DNA from: Straminergon stramineum
Lineage: Eukaryota > Streptophyta > Bryopsida > Hypnales > Calliergonaceae
DNA length: 64,000 bases
NCBI GenBank assembly: GCA_963920665.1
Contig: OY987268.1
Span: forward strand, 1,614,501-1,678,500
Reading direction: 5' to 3'
Positions 24,258 to 35,714 of the stretch are shown here, one piece after another. The notes under the pieces were generated by a model that was given only the letters and a program-made list of their open reading frames with translations, ran no database searches and was not told the DNA's origin. Within the stretch, counting starts at the first letter, position 1, and every line of letters starts with the position of its first letter. The translations under genes and the position numbers were made by a program.

Positions 24258-24352
24258 TGTTGTTTTCAACATCTACATGTTATTTTGGACATCTAGATGT
24301 TATTTTTGACATTTACACGTTGTTTACGACATTTGCAGGTTTTTTCAAACAA
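24258..24352. repeat. 20-21-bp tandem repeat
   Basis: About four to five imperfect units of the form ACATCTACATGTTATTTTGG follow one another, with later units diverging (ACATTTACACGTTGTTTACG, ACATTTGCAGG). Confidence 0.6.
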
Positions 24353-24822
24353 TTTACTTTGAACAAAAAATTTGCTTTACATGTCCCATATGGATTGTCA
24401 TACTTCCTATTACCCTACTTATATAAAGAAATCTTTTCATCCATAGTGTACATCCATCCATTTCCTTTTTTTCAAAACATGCCACATGGCTATCCTTCCC
24501 TTATATTTTTCACATCCGGTCTACATTTTACCTTAGCCCATAGTAACTTACAAAAATTTACCCACAGTGAATTTAGAACCCCTAGCTGATGTGGCAATTC
24601 CATGTTTTGGGGGACGTTCTAATAAACATGACCATGTTTTACTTGATGTCCAAAAAAACATACATGTCCCCTATGTCATCCACTTATTTTTGGTCTGACA
24701 TCCCCATGTCTTTTCTAACATCCAACAAAAATCTACCTCCCACAAGCTCAAGATTTGTGATGCAATAATGTCGATGAAAACATGACTTGTTTTGTCAAAA
24801 CGCTACAAAAAAGGTGGGTTTC
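24353..24822. other. Intergenic, nothing recognised
   Basis: No supported feature up to the TTA duplication of the next element. Confidence 0.5.
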
Positions 24823-24825
24823 TTA

Positions 24826-25598
24826 GGGCCTCTTCACACTATGGCCGTCCAAGTCGAGAGGCCGTGGGATTGAGTGGCCAAACTTTGGTGAGAGTCCAAG
24901 GAAATGAGCAATAAATAGGCCCCAAAAATTAGGAATTGGAGCCTTTGGCCGGCCATAGTGTGAAGCCTCCAAAGGCCAAAGTCCAAAGTCCAAGCCCAAA
25001 GCCCAAACCTATTCCATTTTTTCAACTTCTAATCCATCCAATTTCTGAAATTTTCAATTAATTGTCACCCACGTGACAATTTTTTCAAGCAAAAGGTTAA
25101 AAAACATGAGAAAGGAGTCAAAAATGGCCTTGGAAAAATAATTACAGCACATGCTCTCATCATTAAGCAAGGAATATGAAGGATATAAATGGAATAAAAA
25201 GGTGGCATTAAACATTGAAGGGAAGTAGGTTCATAGAATGCAAAGACTCCCCATTGTAATGGTGGAGACTAGGGTTCAAACCCGAGTGGGGACACAAATA
25301 AACAAAGGAGGACATCCTACCTATTTCGATCTAATGGTTGAGATTTTGTCAGATTCTGAAAAAAATTTGACGGACTCTTGATTAGAGTTTGGGTCGGCCA
25401 AAAATGGAGACCCAAACTCTAATCAAGAGTCCGTTGCCATGAAGGCGTTTGGGTGCCATGTAGGTAGACAAGTAGGCAACGGACTTTGGGTTGTGCCTCC
25501 TTGTGTGAAGGCTTGAGAGGCCAAACTCTTGGGTTTCTGCAATCTCATTGGCTGAAATTGACGGACTCTCGATCTTGTGCCGTAGTGTGAAGTGGCCC
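24826..25598. mobile_element. PIF/Harbinger-like MITE, copy 2 (773 bp)
   Basis: Same family and orientation as 1777-2563. The GGGCCTCTTCACACTATGGC end is matched inverted at the right, with TTA on both sides (24823-24825, 25599-25601). The conserved hairpin (25370-25394 with 25410-25434) is extended to 25 bp here. Confidence 0.85.
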
Positions 25599-25601
25599 TT
25601 A

Positions 25602-27997
25602 TAGTAAATATAGATGACTTTCATTTTTAAGGCCATATTCATTAAAATGAGACAATTTGCAATCTCATATTATCCTTGATTTTACATTTAGATGATAAAA
25701 AATGTTCAATATTGAGAGAATCTGGTAAATTTAGACTTTCACATAATAGTAGACTTTTAAACCTTTGATTCTTTAAAGGTTGATTTATTCATAAATCTTT
25801 GATTCATTAGAATGGAAGTCTCCAATAGTAGGGCTGAAGTCTCAAAATGTACATTTATCTCAATTTAACGAATATGGACATTTTTGGACACTTATCTATT
25901 GTATACAAATTCAAACTTCAAACTTTGAATAATTTGTTTTTTAAAGAGAAATTCCATTCTACAAATAATTTTTGTATCATCTTTTAGGCCTAAAGTTTTG
26001 AAAAGAAATTATTTTTAGTATTGGAATAATTTTGATATTTTATTTTATTGTATTGTAAAAAGATTCAATAGTATTGCTTACACTTCCTCCATTTGACATA
26101 AATGCTATTCTCATTAAATCGGTGGGATTCCACAAGGTTTTCATTTTTCGTGATTACAATTTGAATTGTATTCTTTAGTGATCTTTGTTTGAAAAATTGT
26201 GTAGATAAATGATACAATGACTGTTGTTATTAGGGTCCAATGTCAAAGCTGTGCACTACCCAAACGAGGACTAGTCCAACCTTGTGTTGTCAGGTACGAA
26301 TATAAATGTTCTCAAATGTTCAATGCCCAAACTTTGGTGTCCATTCCTACCAAGCAGATTCTAGTTTTGGTTTTGTTTGTGAGCATGGTTAATCTAAGAA
26401 GCCTAAATTGGGTGTCATGTTTTTTTTTTCTTTTTTTTTTTTCTAGCAATTTCTAGGTAGAATGTGGACTTCCTTTTGTTCAAATTTATTTGTTTTTTAC
26501 CAACAATGCAAAATTCTTGATTTTGGTGCTATGATTATTTAATTCACAACATTAATTTGTCATATTGAAACCATAAGTTCTTGATCCTTTAGGATTTAAT
26601 CTCTAGTGCTAGAAAGCCATCACTTGCTATTCTTTACACAAACCCTCTATTTTATTCTAAGGTCTCATACTTGATTTCAAAAGGTACAATAAAGGTTAGT
26701 TCTCATTTATATTTAATAGCAATATGGTAATCTCACCTCTAGCTCATAGTTCATGTCATGGTATCGTCTTCTATGCCTATGAGTGTTGCATGTACTCTCC
26801 TCAAAACATGTTTGTTGTCATGGCGCAACTCCACTCTCTAGCAACAATTCATTGTCATTGATCAAGGATGACCGCATCAAAGCTCAACTTCCTTGAGACC
26901 ATAAGCTTAGAGTAAGAATTACTTTTTTTTATCAATTCTCTTGATTTGGAATAAACATACTAAAGCATGTTAAATTTGTATGATGTATTGATTTTTGTGC
27001 TCCATAGTTTTAACTTGGGTTCAAGGTTGTTTACCAGTATTGATTATAAGGTTGGATTGTAGTGCAGATGCAAGTGAGGGTAGAGTTGTCCAGAAAAGAT
27101 ACATAGAGAGTCTTTGACTCCGTGGTGCAAAGTATAGTAAAATCTCTTTATGTGACCATATGAAGTAGAAGAAACTATTTGCATAGGATTGTGATTCTTA
27201 GAAGATCATGCCTACAAATGTGGGGTTAGTGGATATTACCAGTTGTCAAAGGTGTAAATGAAGAGGTAAACAATCCACACAATTGAAAATTGTTCTCATG
27301 ATTGTTTGATTGTATTTTGCTAAGCTTGATATCACCTCATACTTGATGAAGATAGCTTGGTTGTTGTGAATTTTCATTTGGACATAGTTCAATTTGGGGA
27401 GCATTTCATTGCTTAGTAGGTCATGTGTACATTTTTTAGGTCTTAATTGAATTATGGTTCAAGATACTTTTTTCATCTTGTTTTCTCAAACTAACTCTTT
27501 CATGTTGGACATTTGCAGGTATATTTGTATATTTGTACAATTCGTGGAAAAATTTGTATTTTGGAAATCTATAAATTGGATATCTATCAAGACCGATTCA
27601 CCAACCTCCATTACAGTTCAAATATTACATAAAAAGATGATCAAATGAACAGCTTATAGCTCCTCAAAGTCTTAACTCCTTAACGTCTAGATCCACCACC
27701 TATTTGAAAGATGTGTTCTAAAATGTTTGATGAATCACAAAAATATAGATATATAATGAAAAGTTGTCAATCTCAATTTGTAGATCACATCTATACAGTT
27801 GGATTTATTCAAAAATTATTCATAGTTTTTAATTTGTTTTGCAAGGTTATCTTTTGAAATTCAATTGAAAGTCCCAATTAAAAAAAATTTATTAAAAAAA
27901 TTTATAATGAATTTGGAAGAATGTGCACTATGAGATGGTATAATTTTTATTATTTGATTTTACTTATTTTGGAAAATCATTGTTATGGTCTCACTTT
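25602..27997. other. Intergenic, nothing recognised
   Basis: 2.4 kb of AT-rich DNA with short ORFs. No similarity recognised. Confidence 0.5.
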
Positions 27998-28536
27998 TTA
28001 ACCCTAAATGCCCTCATCCTTCTCCAGATTTGGAGAATTTCAAAGATGTCTTATAAAATGTAACTAAGAGGGATATTTTGAACTTGTTGTATGAATAAAA
28101 GTTGTACATTATGAATTTCAGATTCTATCCATACGGTTAGATCTATAATTGTTGTCACCAATATTTTTGTATAAAATTTGAAACTTGAAATTCAAAATTA
28201 TTTTGTAATTTGATTACGAATAAGATATTCACAATTTATATATGAAATTTTTTGTGATTTCTTGAGATTTTTTGGTTGTTTAATTTTATGAGTTGACTTT
28301 TATAAGAGCACTTTTTCATTGAAATCTTTGAAATTTTGGATGAATCACTACATGAAATGAGGCATAAAAATTTCACAAATCATCCCCTTTCTAATCGGAT
28401 TACACATGTATGAAGCTAACTTCCCATGTAATATATATTAAAAATCCACACTTCAAAAAGTCAATGACGGATGAGAAAACTGTGTTTGATTATGTACATC
28501 TTTCACTTTCTAGATGGTTGGTCGTTTAGGGGTTAA
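27998..28536. mobile_element. TTAA-type MITE (539 bp)
   Basis: The left end TTAACCCTAAATGCCC and right end CGTTTAGGGGTTAA are each bounded by TTAA. There is no ORF of note. Confidence 0.6.
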
Positions 28537-30999
28537 ACTAAGAATGAAACTTGATATAAACCAATTTTTTCATTTTAAGAAAATCAAAATATCTTATTTT
28601 GAAAATCCATACCGTACAAATGGTAGTCAACTAACACAAGAACGAAGGAAAATTTGAATGGATGAAAAATTGTATAGAATGTAGTGAAGAGAAGGCTTAC
28701 AATCTATTCACCATCTATTATATGGATGTTGGCACGTCAAAGGATTAAATGTGTAAGAATACATTTAGCTACCCTATATATTATATATATCATGTATAAT
28801 TTAGAGGACTAATTGTAACATTTGAAACATGGTTTAAAACTATTTATTATAAATAAAACAAAATTTAAATTAAATTTTCTTTAAACTTTTATTCTATTAT
28901 AGGTATGTATGAGTTTGTTATTGTTATGAATGGGACAGAGCCTCATGGTTGCACCGTTCTTGTTTTTTTATAATTCACATGTTATACTAAAAATAACTTA
29001 ACCATCATATAAAAAATATTGAAATAGAGTAAAAATATGATAGAACAGCCTATGTATGGGTTATCTATTTTGAAATGTCATCATATGAAAAGTATAGATT
29101 TATTATCACATTACATTAAAAATGACTTATAAATAAATTGAACAAGAATCCAATTAAAAATTGAAACTTGTGAAATAAGTTAGTTTACGATCTTAATAAT
29201 ATGACATTAGTAATATAGAATTAATAGAGCAATTTTATTTCCCCTAAATGCAAGTTCCTCATACTTTTACTTTAAAATGAATTTGATGTCAAATCATATA
29301 GGAAATAATTTTTCCATAATTATCATATGTTTGTTTGGGATTTGAAATAATACATTATAATTGTAACTTGTGATTTGTATATAAGAACTTTTCACATCCT
29401 TTACATTCATTTAATAATGGCATAATATAGATGGACCTCCCAATTTTATAATGCTACCTAGAGATAAAGTGCTTGTTTTTTAGGGTTTTCAATAGGTACT
29501 ACAAAGAAAATCACTTTCTGATTTTGTTCAAGCAATACAACATGCCACTTGTGATCTCCAACAACAATAAAGATTTATCCTTGATCATCTTTGAGAATGT
29601 TACCTCAAAATAAGTTTATATATATATATATATATATATATAAATTATGATCACTCATTGAAAGCTTGCTTTTTGAAAATTATTGATGTACTACAAAAAG
29701 AATCAAACCTCAGAGTGACAAGTCAATTATAGGATATATAACTTGGCATATGAACCAATAGAAATCATCCTAGGTAAGATCTGACAACTCCAACGTTGAA
29801 GTCTACGAGAGAAGGTTATACATGTGAATGTTTATATGCCATATCCATTAGATATATGCCACTAGAATTAACAACAACAATAGGGTGAGAGTTATGGACT
29901 AGGTATTTGCAAAGCAAGACAAGTTATAAAAAATAGTCATTGGTTAGGACCTACCGAGCTGCGGGGCGGTGAGGTTGGTATATATTGACCAACGATTGTT
30001 TTTGATGACTTGGCATGTTTTGCAATTACCGGACATAATGTCAATGTAAGAGAATTTAGTTGTTTGACTTCTTTGATTTCTTAACCAATCAAAATATGCT
30101 ACAATGGTGAAAGTCTCTTGCATTTAGATTATGTTAAGGGAATCCTCATTCACTAAGTTAATACCAATTGGTAATGGTCATGCCTCTATTTTCTTAGGGT
30201 GCCCAAAGTGCCTCAGTGAGCAAGGAGGACCTAGAGGGTGACTTCACAAGCCTTGCAATAGTCCAATAAGGGAGAAATGAGAGACTCCCAAGCAAACATT
30301 GCGCTACCACACTTTGAATTAGAAGAGAGTGGTACCTTATCACACATGCTTGAAAATCTCTTGAGAAGACGCTTCTAACTGTCCAAAGAATGCATGATTT
30401 AGACTAATTGGCTAGAAGTTATGGCTTTTCAAAGTTGGTGGTGTCCTAGTGGCACTGGAACACTTAAGGGCTACAACTGAAGGGTTCCCAAGGAATCTCT
30501 CAAGGAAGTATGGCACGTAGCATATCATTGGAAAGCTATAAAGACAGAGAAGCTAGAATGCCAAGCATTACAAGGTTCTAAACTATGAGCCTATAGTAAT
30601 GGCCAAGAGAAGGGCCACGGTGAAGGTGTGATGCAACTCTCGGTGAACCTCTTTGGAGGCTATAAATTAGTGAGACTTTGTCCAAATGAGACAAGTGAGA
30701 ATCTATAGGCATCTACTTGTCACATAGATATCCAAAATGAGTTAGCACATAGGATTTCGAGCTCTAACTGCAAAGTTACGCCATTTGGAAGTTTAGGAGT
30801 CCAAATGGGGTTGTAACTTGGCGATTTTAGTTGAAAATGTGTGGTCTTACAAAACCAAGGGTGGTTTTAGAAGTTCCTTCAATCTACAAGGGAGGGGGGG
30901 TTGTTGAATATCATAGAAAGTACTATAAGAGGGGTTGGTCAACCTTCTCCTTCCTTCTCAGAGCTTTGGTGAGTCTTGGTGACTCAAGGTTGGGGAGGT
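28537..30999. other. Intergenic; (TA)n at 29619-29645
   Basis: No gene is supported. A short minus-strand stretch near 30020-30070 reads SYIDIMSGNCKTCQVIKNNR, faintly like a retroelement integrase zinc knuckle. A related non-coding block recurs near 32400, so retroelement debris is possible. Confidence 0.35.
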
Positions 31000-31002
31000 T
31001 GC

Positions 31003-31791
31003 ACTACAACAAAACATGATAAAAAAAAAATAATAACACTCAAAATCGAGTGTGGTTCTTTTGACCATGTTTTTGTGCATGCGCCAATAGCGGGTTGTTA
31101 TCTTCTTTTACAATTTCTGATTGCAATTTGGGGATTTTGGGACATGTTATATACCGTTAAAAAGATATTAAAAATATCTTTTCAATGGTATATAACACTC
31201 TACACAATTCCAAAAATTGTAGTCGAAAATTGCAAAAAGCGTTGGCTGCACATGTAGTGGGCGGGCACAAAAATGTGGTTAAAAAAACCACACTCGATTT
31301 TCTTATTCAAATCTCTACTTAAATGTCTAAAACAATCTTTACATGATTTATTTCCATATTCCTATCACTACAGATGGCACAAATCCAACCTAACCCAACC
31401 TAATACTCCATAAATAGTTTAAGCTGGATAATAATAATAATCGATTTTAGCTCAAAGAGTTTGTAAAGGAACTCTTCCTTCTCTAGCCCATTCTACACGA
31501 GCAATTTTAGCTCCATTAAGATGTCCTACAATTGTATTTTAATACCTTTTATATTCGTTTTTTTCGCCAATTCAATAGCTTTTTTCATAGTTCTTCTAAA
31601 AGCAACTCGACTTTCTAACTATAAAGCAATATATTCTACAAGAATATTAGGTTCTCTATACAGCTTTGTTACTTTTGTTAAAATCATATGAAGTTTGCGC
31701 TCTCCAAGAGTTAAAATACTTTGCACATTAGTTTTTAATTGTTCATTACCGCGACCTTGAGTGCGGTTTTTTACCATGTTTTGTTGTAGTG
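31003..31791. mobile_element. Non-autonomous CACTA element (789 bp)
   Basis: It starts CACTACAACAAAACATG and ends CATGTTTTGTTGTAGTG, with a 3-bp TTG duplication on both sides (31000-31002, 31792-31794). That is diagnostic of CACTA/CMC transposons. Inside are a nested palindromic block at 31041-31302 (AAAATCGAGTGTGGTT arms) and a plastid-derived gene fragment. No transposase is encoded. Confidence 0.9.
31396..31756 (-). pseudogene. rps3: Plastid rps3 fragment inside the CACTA element
   Basis: Minus-strand translation gives the C-terminal third of plastid ribosomal protein S3: [72 protein letters not shown] and TIYGVLG. These hallmarks belong to the plastid rather than the mitochondrial protein. 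Decay is plain. There are three in-frame stops at positions where the family has Gln or Arg (TAG before LESRV, TGA in QTL-AKID, TAA before TIYG), each explained by C to T change. A 1-base deletion lies in the KIQ(I)AG(R)LNG segment. About 115 codons are present; the N-terminus and the last residues are missing. It cannot make a protein. I infer plastid DNA moved to the nucleus and now carried within a transposon. Confidence 0.9.
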
Positions 31792-31794
31792 TTG

Positions 31795-33273
31795 GTGATG
31801 CAACCTCATTACTAGTTCCAAGGCACCATAGGACACTTGTGTGTGTCCCGTGGCATTGGTTGGATGGAGTCCCACTCCTTGATAGGCCAATCTTGATGTG
31901 TCATGAGTTGTGAGTTATGTTTAGCCATGATGTGAAAGTAATAAATACACAATGGACCTAGTATGGAGTGGGGTGACACTCAAAGGTGGTTGGGATCATT
32001 GTGGGTAGTACCATCATGAATTCTAGCATCATAAGATGGAAGTTCCACCTCATATCACCAAGTGACATATCAAGTGTCAAATGTGGGATGTGGGCTAGTA
32101 GTTTGGAAGTTTGGAACTTAGTAGAATGAATTGAAAATGAGAACTAATGTTGTAAGTGCATGGCATGTGCAATGGTAGTCAATTGTAACCAAAGTGATAT
32201 TAGAATTGAAGCGTGGTGAGCCTATTAAGTTGTGAAGGGCCTTTAAAGGTTGTTTGGGGTTGTAAGGTGTTACTAGGGCCATGATAGTAGTAGTAGAGAT
32301 TTCTCTCAAATTTCTCTCACTTCCAAACTAATAAAATTTCTACTTCATGCCCACCTTGTTGAAAATTTGTAGAAGTCAAGTAGGGAGCATTATTAGTCTT
32401 AATCTGCCTCTCCTTAACCAATCAAAACATTTAATGATGAAATTCTCTTGCATTGACATTATGGGGTCATGATCAAAGCCTAAGGGGGTCACTTAGAATT
32501 TTTTACCACCTAACGTAAGACATAATATATGGAAGCATAAATTCACAGTGTTAAGAATTAGAAAAAACTTTGAAGTAAGTAGAGAGTACAAATTATTGTA
32601 TAAGTGAGATACATATGAGAAAAATATGTTGAATTTGATTCTTTTTTTTTTTTTACTAATACAGGATAGTAGATATTAGTCCTAGGAATTAATGTTGGAT
32701 AGGGTCAATTTAGTATTGTGGTAACTTGTTTTGGTCAAATGACAAATTATGTACCATTTTCCATTTGACCCCAATGAGGTTCTCTATTCTTATATATTGC
32801 AAATTCTCAGATTCTTCACTTTGTGTTTGGTAAGCTTGGGATGCTAAGAATTGTTGTTCTTGCTTGAATAAATCCTTGTGGGTGCTTCATGTACCAACTT
32901 TCGGGCGCATTGTTGTAAGCGGTTACCTTTTTTTTAAGACGAATACTTTACCTCTTTTGTTTGTGCATCGCTTGACTTGAATTTTTAGGGATTAGGGATT
33001 TATTGGGCATGAATGCATTGAGTTTGGATTAGTTTCTCCCTCGTAAGCTGCTTGTATGTGCTTATAGTGAAAATTTAGAGTTTCTGGGAGGGTTCAATGT
33101 TTAGGATTGTTGGTTTAGGGTGGCGTAGTTTAAGGTTTCTTTTCTACTATGTTCTTTTACATATTTTTCAAAAGCGAGGGATTAGGGTGTAAACTCTAGG
33201 TAGAAAGATCCTTGGAAGTTTGGAGAAATTCTTCAAATGAAGGTGATGTGCTTATAGTTTAGGGTTAACTATC
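31795..33273. other. Intergenic, nothing recognised
   Basis: No supported gene. A segment near 32405-32465 is similar to 30070-30130, suggesting a diffuse dispersed repeat. Confidence 0.45.
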
Positions 33274-33690
33274 ATGGTAGTGTCGAGGAAGAGGCACATT
33301 AAACTTTGGACACCCAAGGATAAGGGGTGGATGTAGAGTTCTTTGGCAAGTTGAAAGTTGGGGATGGAAAATTGTATGCATCGTTGAAGGAGCACTTGGA
33401 GGATGCCAATGTGTTTGATTGAGGGTTTGATTTTTAGAATGTTGAAGACAACTGTAGAATTCTAAAGAAGATTGAGGCCTCAAATGACATTGACAACAAC
33501 ATTCATGTCATACCAACATGTTGAGGGAATCTGCAGCCAACAAATTATAGGAGATTGGCCCAAGAAATGCTTGACAAAGTTGAGCCTACATTCGAGGTAG
33601 ATGTTGCAATGGAGTTTTTGGCAGAGCCTTTGGGTTACTCCCAAATTAACAATGATTCTTTCCGTTTTTTTCTTTCTTTTTCAGATGCTT
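33274..33690 (+). pseudogene. Degraded coding-like fragment, family unknown
   Basis: An ATG frame (MVVSRKRHIKLWTPKDKGWM, then TAG) shifts into another frame that stays protein-like for over 100 codons: FFGKLKVGDGKLYASLKEHL, then NVEDNCRILKKIEASNDIDN, NIHVIPT and YRRLAQEMLDKVEPTFEVDV, AMEFLAEPLG. Codon use and composition look coding, but at least three stops interrupt. I do not recognise the family. It may be a fragment of an unknown plant gene captured or left behind upstream of the third duplicated block. Confidence 0.35.
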
Positions 33691-33829
33691 TGTTTTCTTC
33701 ATTTGTCCAGCCTGCTTGGCTTGGCTGTTTTGTACTGCGACTTTTAATGCAATGGTTTCCCATTTGTTTCAAACACAACAAAAAATAAGATAAAAGAACT
33801 AGGCTAGAGCACCCAGCCAGGAACTGAAG

Positions 33830-34420
33830 AAGGTAAGTTACACTAAGTTAGTTGAACTGACTTTCCCATTGGTCCTCCACTCCTCTTTTGCAAGCCCATT
33901 AGAAAAGCCTTCCCTCCTCTGTCTCCCTTGACTTAATGGCAGCTCCATCATTCCACCAACAGATGGTTAAAGCCTGGAAGGATTTGAATGCCACCCATGA
34001 CTTCCTCAGAGCAGGGTTTTTTTCTAAGCAAATTTTCGCTCAAAAGTAATGAATTTTGTGTATAGGGAATAACTTGTTTGACAAAGTATACTTGCTTTTC
34101 AGAGGATGACGGAAATTGCTAATTTGCTACCAAATCTTGGAATGGTATCGCTCTGTTTTGGATGAATATATGTAATTTCATCCATAGATTGCAAGTTTCA
34201 TCCATTTTGATTCATGGATGTAAACAACTTCATCTCTTTGGTGATTATCGCTTCTTATACTTCCTAAAAGAAATGAAAAAAGAAACCTTGCCTTGGAGAC
34301 TAAGGCCCCTAGACATGCAGGGTTGGGATTGGCAATGGATGGAGTGGATCAGGACTCCACAAACTCAAGTAGACATGATTCCACTTTGGCCGATTTCTTA
34401 AAGTCTTTTTTGTGTAGCCT
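33830..34420 (+). repeat. Truncated third copy of the duplicated segment's left end
   Basis: Shared with the other two copies are GGAACTGAAGAAGGTA, AACTGACTTTCCCATTGGTC, CCCTGTCTCCCTT-like and AAAGCCTGGAAGGATTTGAA blocks, then GACTCCACAA and CCACTTTGGCCGATT. An extra ~310 bp sits within it relative to copy A. No ankyrin gene follows. Confidence 0.7.
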
Positions 34421-34439
34421 AGGTTTCCTGTGCTCTTAA

Positions 34440-34634
34440 AGAAACTACATATCATACAACAAATTTTTCAACTACGTAGTCAAAAGCCATGAAAATTGTT
34501 GTGCCGCCTTAAAGTTACTTCTTGACCACATGTTGTTTGCAAATTTCAAAGAAAAATAATGAAATTTTTTTTGTAAATCGATGACTGAATATGATATGTT
34601 GCCCCAAAATGCTACTTGGTCCTTTAGGGGGTAA
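34440..34634. mobile_element. 3' fragment of a TTAA-type element
   Basis: The sequence from about 34440 to TCCTTTAGGGGGTAA is similar to 8800-8992 and to 36450-36646, that is, to the end of the left half of the long-inverted-repeat element. The 5' part is absent. Confidence 0.55.
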
Positions 34635-35714
34635 GAATTGCTTTTTTTATTTGCTAGTATTCTTGTATTTTCTTTTAAAGTACAAGCAAAGTTATTTGCA
34701 AACTTGCAATCTTGCAATTTTGAAAATAATGTATTTTCTTCACATTGATTACATTAGAGGAGAAATGAATCCATTGAAAGGCTTTGAGATTTCTTTATAT
34801 TAATTTTAGTACTAATTGAAGTTTTGAGGAGAGTATGATTTTGTCCACATCATCATTACTATCAATGTAGTGGCCACTTGGCATGCAGAAATTTGTCGGA
34901 GGCATGTGCTAGCCATCCCCTATCACTATATCAAGAAATCTTAAAGATGGATTGGGTAATCATGACAAATATTTGAGCTTGTCATGCAAATCTTGCCTCA
35001 ATTAGTGAATTGAGAAGGCTCTTTCCCACCCAAATTTTTGCTCTATGAAGCGGCCCCTTCTTGGGTTCAATTCTCCCCTAGTGGTTTCCTTTCCTCTTTT
35101 CAAATGAAAGTGTTTTTTATTTTAGGAGTTATGTAAGTCTCATTTTTTTCCAAATCTTTTCCATTACACATTGTGAACTTCTTCTTCCCATATTTTGATT
35201 ATTTTCCAAGTATCATAAATTAGAAATCATAGTTTCTTTTCTCAAATTGAACTACTTCGAAAAATTGTACATATATGATTGTTTGAACCTATGAAATTTA
35301 ATTTTTTGTTGCCTTCTCTAAATAAATGTTTTTTTACTTGAAGGAAACATAAAACATTCATTTCCTTCAGTAGAGAAACACAAAATTTGATCCATTTGAT
35401 ATCGTAGTTTGTCCACATCATAAGGTAGACGAGCCTATTACCACCCTGATTTGCAATCTACCGACCTTGTGGCCAATTCCAAGAAGGACACATATTTTTC
35501 TGAGGTGTGCACCTATTTCATGAGTCAAACCCAAGTGGAATTATAGTTTTTTGAAAAAAATTGTAATTTTTGTGATTTTTTGTAGTGGTTTGCCTTGAAA
35601 TTACAAAACCATCCATAGAGTGGAGTCATTAACGCCCTATTAGCAACCCATAACCATCATTTTTTAATCTATTAGCACTTAAGTATTCACCAATCATGTA
35701 TTGATACATTACCC
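34635..35714. other. Intergenic, nothing recognised
   Basis: AT-rich DNA without a supported feature. Confidence 0.5.

Noticed and set aside
30020..30130. Retroelement zinc-knuckle-like stretch
   Set aside because: There is only one CxxC pair and no neighbouring pol motifs, which is too weak to annotate.
31396..31756. Mitochondrial rps3 as source of the fragment
   Set aside because: The LNGAKIARVEWAREGRVPLQ and TIYGVLG motifs are plastid-type; plant mitochondrial S3 differs here.
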